DNA of 64,000 nt from CAYRJD01 sp965212125 (GTDB lineage: Bacteria; Actinomycetota; Acidimicrobiia; Acidimicrobiales; Poriferisodalaceae). The stretch covers positions 496,001 to 560,000 of the forward strand of contig OZ243045.1 in NCBI GenBank assembly GCA_965212125.1, written 5' to 3'. The position numbers were made by a program, and so were the translations under genes. Under the pieces are notes generated by a model. It made no database searches, was not told where the DNA came from, and was given only the letters and a program-made list of their open reading frames with translations. Shown piece by piece: positions 61,240 through 64,000 of the stretch (position 1 is its first letter; each line of letters begins with the position of its first letter).

Positions 61240-62640
61240 ATGGCAGCAGACGATTCCGGCTCGAAAAACACCGCCAGCGGAGCATCTGCCGCCGCTGTCT
61301 CCACCAACACCGTGCTCACGCAGTTGCCGGTCGGCGAGCGAGTGGGCATCGCATTCTCGGGCGGACTAGACACCTCGGCCGCGGTCGCCTGGATGAAAGA
61401 GCGTGGCGCACTTCCCTGCGCCTACACCGCCGACCTGGGCCAGCCCGACGAGCCCGATCTCGCCGGCGTGCCCAACCGAGCCGAACAATACGGCGCAGAG
61501 ATCGCCCGCCTGATCGACTGCCGCACCGAACTCGTGCGTGAGGGGCTGACCGCTCTGCAATGTGGCGCCTTTCACATCGCAACCGCCGGCCGCACCTACT
61601 TCAACACCACCCCACTCGGGCGAGCGGTCACCGGCACGATGCTGGTTGCAGCCATGCGCTCCGACGGCGTTGACATCTGGGGCGACGGCTCCACCTACAA
61701 GGGCAACGACATTGAGCGCTTCTACCGCTACGGGCTGCTCGTGAATGAGCACCTGCGCATCTACAAGCCCTGGCTAGACCCCACCTTTGTTGAGGAGCTG
61801 GGCGGCCGCTCGGGCATGAGCGAATACCTGGCGTCGCGAGACCTGCCGTACCGCGACCCCGCCCCGAAGGCGTACTCAAGCGACACCAACATCTGGGGCG
61901 CCACGCATGAAGCGAAGTCGCTGGAGCAGCTCGGCACGTCAATGCACGCCGTGACCCCGATCATGGGCGTTGCGCATTGGGACCCGGCGGTAGCGATTGC
62001 CGCCGAGGACGTGACCGTGCGCTTTGAGGCGGGCTGGCCGGTTGAGATCAACGGCGAGACCTTCCACGACCATGTTGAGCTGGTGACGCAGGCGAATGAG
62101 ATTGCTGGCCGCCACGGGCTGGGCATGAGCGATCAGATCGAAAACCGCATCATCGAAGCCAAGTCACGCGGCATCTATGAGGGGCCCGGCATTGCGTTGC
62201 TGCACATTGCTTACGAGCGCCTCATGACGGCGATTCACAACGAAGACACCATTGACAGCTATCGCACGATGGGGCGCCGCCTCGGCCGCTTGCTTTATGA
62301 GGGGCGCTGGTTTGACCCGCAGAGTTTGATGCTGCGTGATTCGCTGCTGCGCTGGGTTGGGTCGTCGGTTACCGGTGAGGTGGCGCTGCAGCTTCGCCGT
62401 GGCGATGATTATTCGGTGCTGGATACCACCGGGCCGGGGCTTACCTATAAGGAAGAGCGCTTGTCGATGGAGCGAGTTGAGGATGCCGCTTTTGGTCCGC
62501 AGGATCGGATCGGGCAACTAACGATGCGCAACCTTGACATCGCCGATAGCCGAGCCAAGCTGGAGCAGTACCGCCAGGCGGGGCGGCTGACTGATGGTGA
62601 CGTTGGCGATTTTGCGCAGCTTGGCGAGGCTGACGAGTAA
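61240..62640 (+). CDS. argG: Argininosuccinate synthase
   Basis: A 466-residue enzyme joining citrulline and aspartate in arginine synthesis. The ATP pyrophosphatase loop IAFSGGLDTSAAVAWM is near residue 33, followed by AYTADLGQPDEPD. The longer E. coli-type form is indicated by FNTTPLGRAVTGTMLVAAM, GDGSTYKGNDIERFYRYGLL and SDTNIWGATHEAKSLE. Start ATG 61240. The short Ala/Ser-rich N-terminus is extra. It diverges from the M20 gene, so both may share regulation. Confidence 0.95.
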   Translation: MAADDSGSKNTASGASAAAVSTNTVLTQLPVGERVGIAFSGGLDTSAAVAWMKERGALPCAYTADLGQPDEPDLAGVPNRAEQYGAEIARLIDCRTELVREGLTALQCGAFHIATAGRTYFNTTPLGRAVTGTMLVAAMRSDGVDIWGDGSTYKGNDIERFYRYGLLVNEHLRIYKPWLDPTFVEELGGRSGMSEYLASRDLPYRDPAPKAYSSDTNIWGATHEAKSLEQLGTSMHAVTPIMGVAHWDPAVAIAAEDVTVRFEAGWPVEINGETFHDHVELVTQANEIAGRHGLGMSDQIENRIIEAKSRGIYEGPGIALLHIAYERLMTAIHNEDTIDSYRTMGRRLGRLLYEGRWFDPQSLMLRDSLLRWVGSSVTGEVALQLRRGDDYSVLDTTGPGLTYKEERLSMERVEDAAFGPQDRIGQLTMRNLDIADSRAKLEQYRQAGRLTDGDVGDFAQLGEADE

Positions 62641-62662
62641 AGGGCTGACGGCGAGGCTGGCA

Positions 62663-62692
62663 GCTAGCTAACCCGCCGCTAGCTAGCCCGCC
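62663..62692. repeat. 15-bp tandem repeat at the icd 3' end
   Basis: GCTAGCTAACCCGCC (62663-62677) and GCTAGCTAGCCCGCC (62678-62692) differ by one base. The second contains the stop and last codons of the minus-strand icd gene; the first is a copy beyond it, between convergent genes. Confidence 0.8.
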
Positions 62693-64000
62693 GCGACAAA
62701 ATCCGTCAGGGCGGCGTTCAAGGTGGTGCTGGGTCGCATCGCTGCCTCAACCAGCTCCGGGTTGGGCCGATAGTAGCCGCCAAGCTCGATCGGCTTGCCC
62801 TGGCAATCCACAAGCTCCCGCAAGATCTCCGTCTCGCCAGCCTCCAATGCGGCCGCCAGCGACGCAAAGCGCTGCGCAAGCTCGGCGTCGGTGCTCTGGT
62901 TTGCCAACTCCTCCGCCCAATACCTCGCCAGGTAATAGTGGCTGGCACGGTTGTCGGGCTCATTCACCTTGCGGCTGGGGGAGCGCCCCTCGGCCAGCCA
63001 GCGCCCCACCGCCTCCGACAGCGTCTCCGACAGCAGCTGGGCGGACTGATTCTCGGCGGTCACCGCCAGATGCTCCAGCGAAACGACCAGCGCCAAGAAC
63101 TCGCCCAAGCTGTCCCAACGCAGATGATTTTCCTCTATGAACTGAGCGACGTGCTTGGGCGCAGACCCGCCGGCTCCAGTTTCGAACAGCCCGCCGCCCG
63201 CCATCAGCGGCACGATGGACAGCATCTTGGCGGAGGTGCCTAGCTCCAAAATCGGGAACAGATCGGTGTTGTAGTCGCGCAGCACGTTGCCGGTGGCGGA
63301 GATCGTGTCTTCGCCGCGGCGGATGCGCTCTAGGGAAAACTCGCAGGCTTTGGCGGGGGCGAAAATATGGATGGTGGCGTCGGCGCCGTCGGCAGCGTTG
63401 CCAGCGCCGGCATCGTTCTGATCACGCCCCCTCAACCTCGCCAAGCCTGCCTCCACTTTTTTGATTACCTCAGCGTCATGCGCACGAGTTTCATCCAGCC
63501 AAAACACCACCGGAGCTCCCGTTGCTTTGGCCCGCTGCGCCGCCAGTTCAACCCAGTTTGAGATAGCCGAATCGTTGGTGGTGCACATCCGCCATATGTC
63601 GCCGGCCGAAACCTCGTGCGAAAGAAGCACCTCGCCGCCGCCAGCAGCGTCCCCGCCAGCATCGCCCCCGCCAACCGTCACGCTCATCGTTCCGTCCGCC
63701 GGCACTTCAAAGGTCTTGTCGTGGCTGCCGTACTCCTCAGCTTTCTGCGCCATCAACCCCACGTTGGGCACCGAGCCCATTGACGTCGGGTCGAAAGCAC
63801 CGTGCTTTTTGCAGTCGTCAATGACGGCTTGGAACACCCCCGCATAGCTGCTGTCGGGGATGACGGCCTTGGTGTCTTGCTGCTCGCCAGCGGCGTTCCA
63901 CATCTGCCCCGAAGTTCGGATCATCGCCGGCATGGATGCATCAATGATCACGTCGCTGGGCACGTGCAAGTTGGTGATGCCATTGTCCGAATCCACCATC
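62683..64000 (-). CDS. icd: Monomeric NADP-dependent isocitrate dehydrogenase (3' part)
   Basis: The C-terminal 438 or so residues of the monomeric IDH (about 740 residues in full); the 5' part lies beyond the window. Recognised from SDVIIDASMPAMIRTSGQMWN, IPDSSYAGVFQAVIDDCKKHGAFDP, GSVPNVGLMAQKAEEYGSHDKTFE, and DISATGNVLRDYNTDLFPILELGTSAKMLSIVPLMAGGGLFETGAGGSAPKH-type sequence. It oxidises isocitrate to 2-oxoglutarate, giving NADPH. A Gly/Asp-rich insert (GGGDAGGDAAGGGE) is extra. Confidence 0.93.
   Translation of the reverse strand, partial: MVDSDNGITNLHVPSDVIIDASMPAMIRTSGQMWNAAGEQQDTKAVIPDSSYAGVFQAVIDDCKKHGAFDPTSMGSVPNVGLMAQKAEEYGSHDKTFEVPADGTMSVTVGGGDAGGDAAGGGEVLLSHEVSAGDIWRMCTTNDSAISNWVELAAQRAKATGAPVVFWLDETRAHDAEVIKKVEAGLARLRGRDQNDAGAGNAADGADATIHIFAPAKACEFSLERIRRGEDTISATGNVLRDYNTDLFPILELGTSAKMLSIVPLMAGGGLFETGAGGSAPKHVAQFIEENHLRWDSLGEFLALVVSLEHLAVTAENQSAQLLSETLSEAVGRWLAEGRSPSRKVNEPDNRASHYYLARYWAEELANQSTDAELAQRFASLAAALEAGETEILRELVDCQGKPIELGGYYRPNPELVEAAMRPSTTLNAALTDFVAAG

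Noticed and set aside
1..64000. tRNA or rRNA genes and riboswitches.
   Set aside because: No cloverleaf-like or rRNA-like sequence was noticed in the intergenic gaps; most gaps are too short or filled with tandem copies.

Overview
The window is about 64 kb of high-GC bacterial chromosome, most likely from an actinobacterium. Supporting evidence: an RNase E/G tail followed by rplU-rpmA-obgE-proB-proA and nadD-rsfS; a fused two-domain FO synthase (FbiC) for coenzyme F420; a class II DAHP synthase; DUF3048 and DUF3151 proteins; and a monomeric NADP isocitrate dehydrogenase. An Acidimicrobiia-like lineage would fit, but that rank is inference. Start codons are often GTG or TTG and most host genes have weak ribosome binding sites.

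Layout. 0-7 kb: ribosomal proteins, Obg, proline synthesis and a MoxR/VWA pair. 7-14 kb: aroG, a group-2-like sigma factor, nadD-rsfS, an orphan form-II CoxL-like molybdoenzyme and a DUF3048 lipoprotein. 14-30 kb: catabolic and housekeeping genes (AtuA-like protein, FAH family, SDR, gamma-glutamyltransferase, FAD oxidase, GDPD, pyruvate kinase, MobA, RNase D). 30-34 kb: glycolate oxidase glcDEF. 34-43.9 kb: fbiC, an HxlR regulator, a small two-gene island with a leaderless start, tkt-tal, a FIST sensor and an F420-dependent Ddn-type reductase. 59-64 kb: an M20 peptidase with a broken partial copy, argG and the 3' part of icd.

From 43.9 to about 58.3 kb lies a complete CRISPR-Cas locus of clearly lower GC. 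The operon csb1-csb2-cas3-csb3-cas4/cas1-cas2 is type I-G (formerly I-U). It is followed by a leader and an array of 71 well-preserved 36-nt repeats with 35-39-nt spacers, then at least four progressively decayed repeats in the same rhythm. The repeat contains a loopless perfect palindrome, G6A4T4C6. The array runs away from cas2, so the leader is on the cas2 side and the decay is at the old, trailer end. Just past the array is a mosaic of relics: a 38-bp direct repeat, a small leaderless gene, and a scrambled partial copy of the neighbouring M20 peptidase gene.

The other striking signal is spread over the host part. Short tandem duplications (about 10-22 nt units, 2-4 copies) sit at gene ends, usually copying the last codons and stop codon of a gene into the spacer beyond it. 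I saw this at about a dozen places, mostly between convergent genes.

Functional links: FbiC makes the F420 precursor that the Ddn-family enzyme would use. MobA and the MoxR/VWA pair fit with molybdenum hydroxylase maturation for the CoxL-like protein. GlcDEF would oxidise glycolate. Tkt and Tal overlap by 4 bases and form the non-oxidative pentose phosphate branch.
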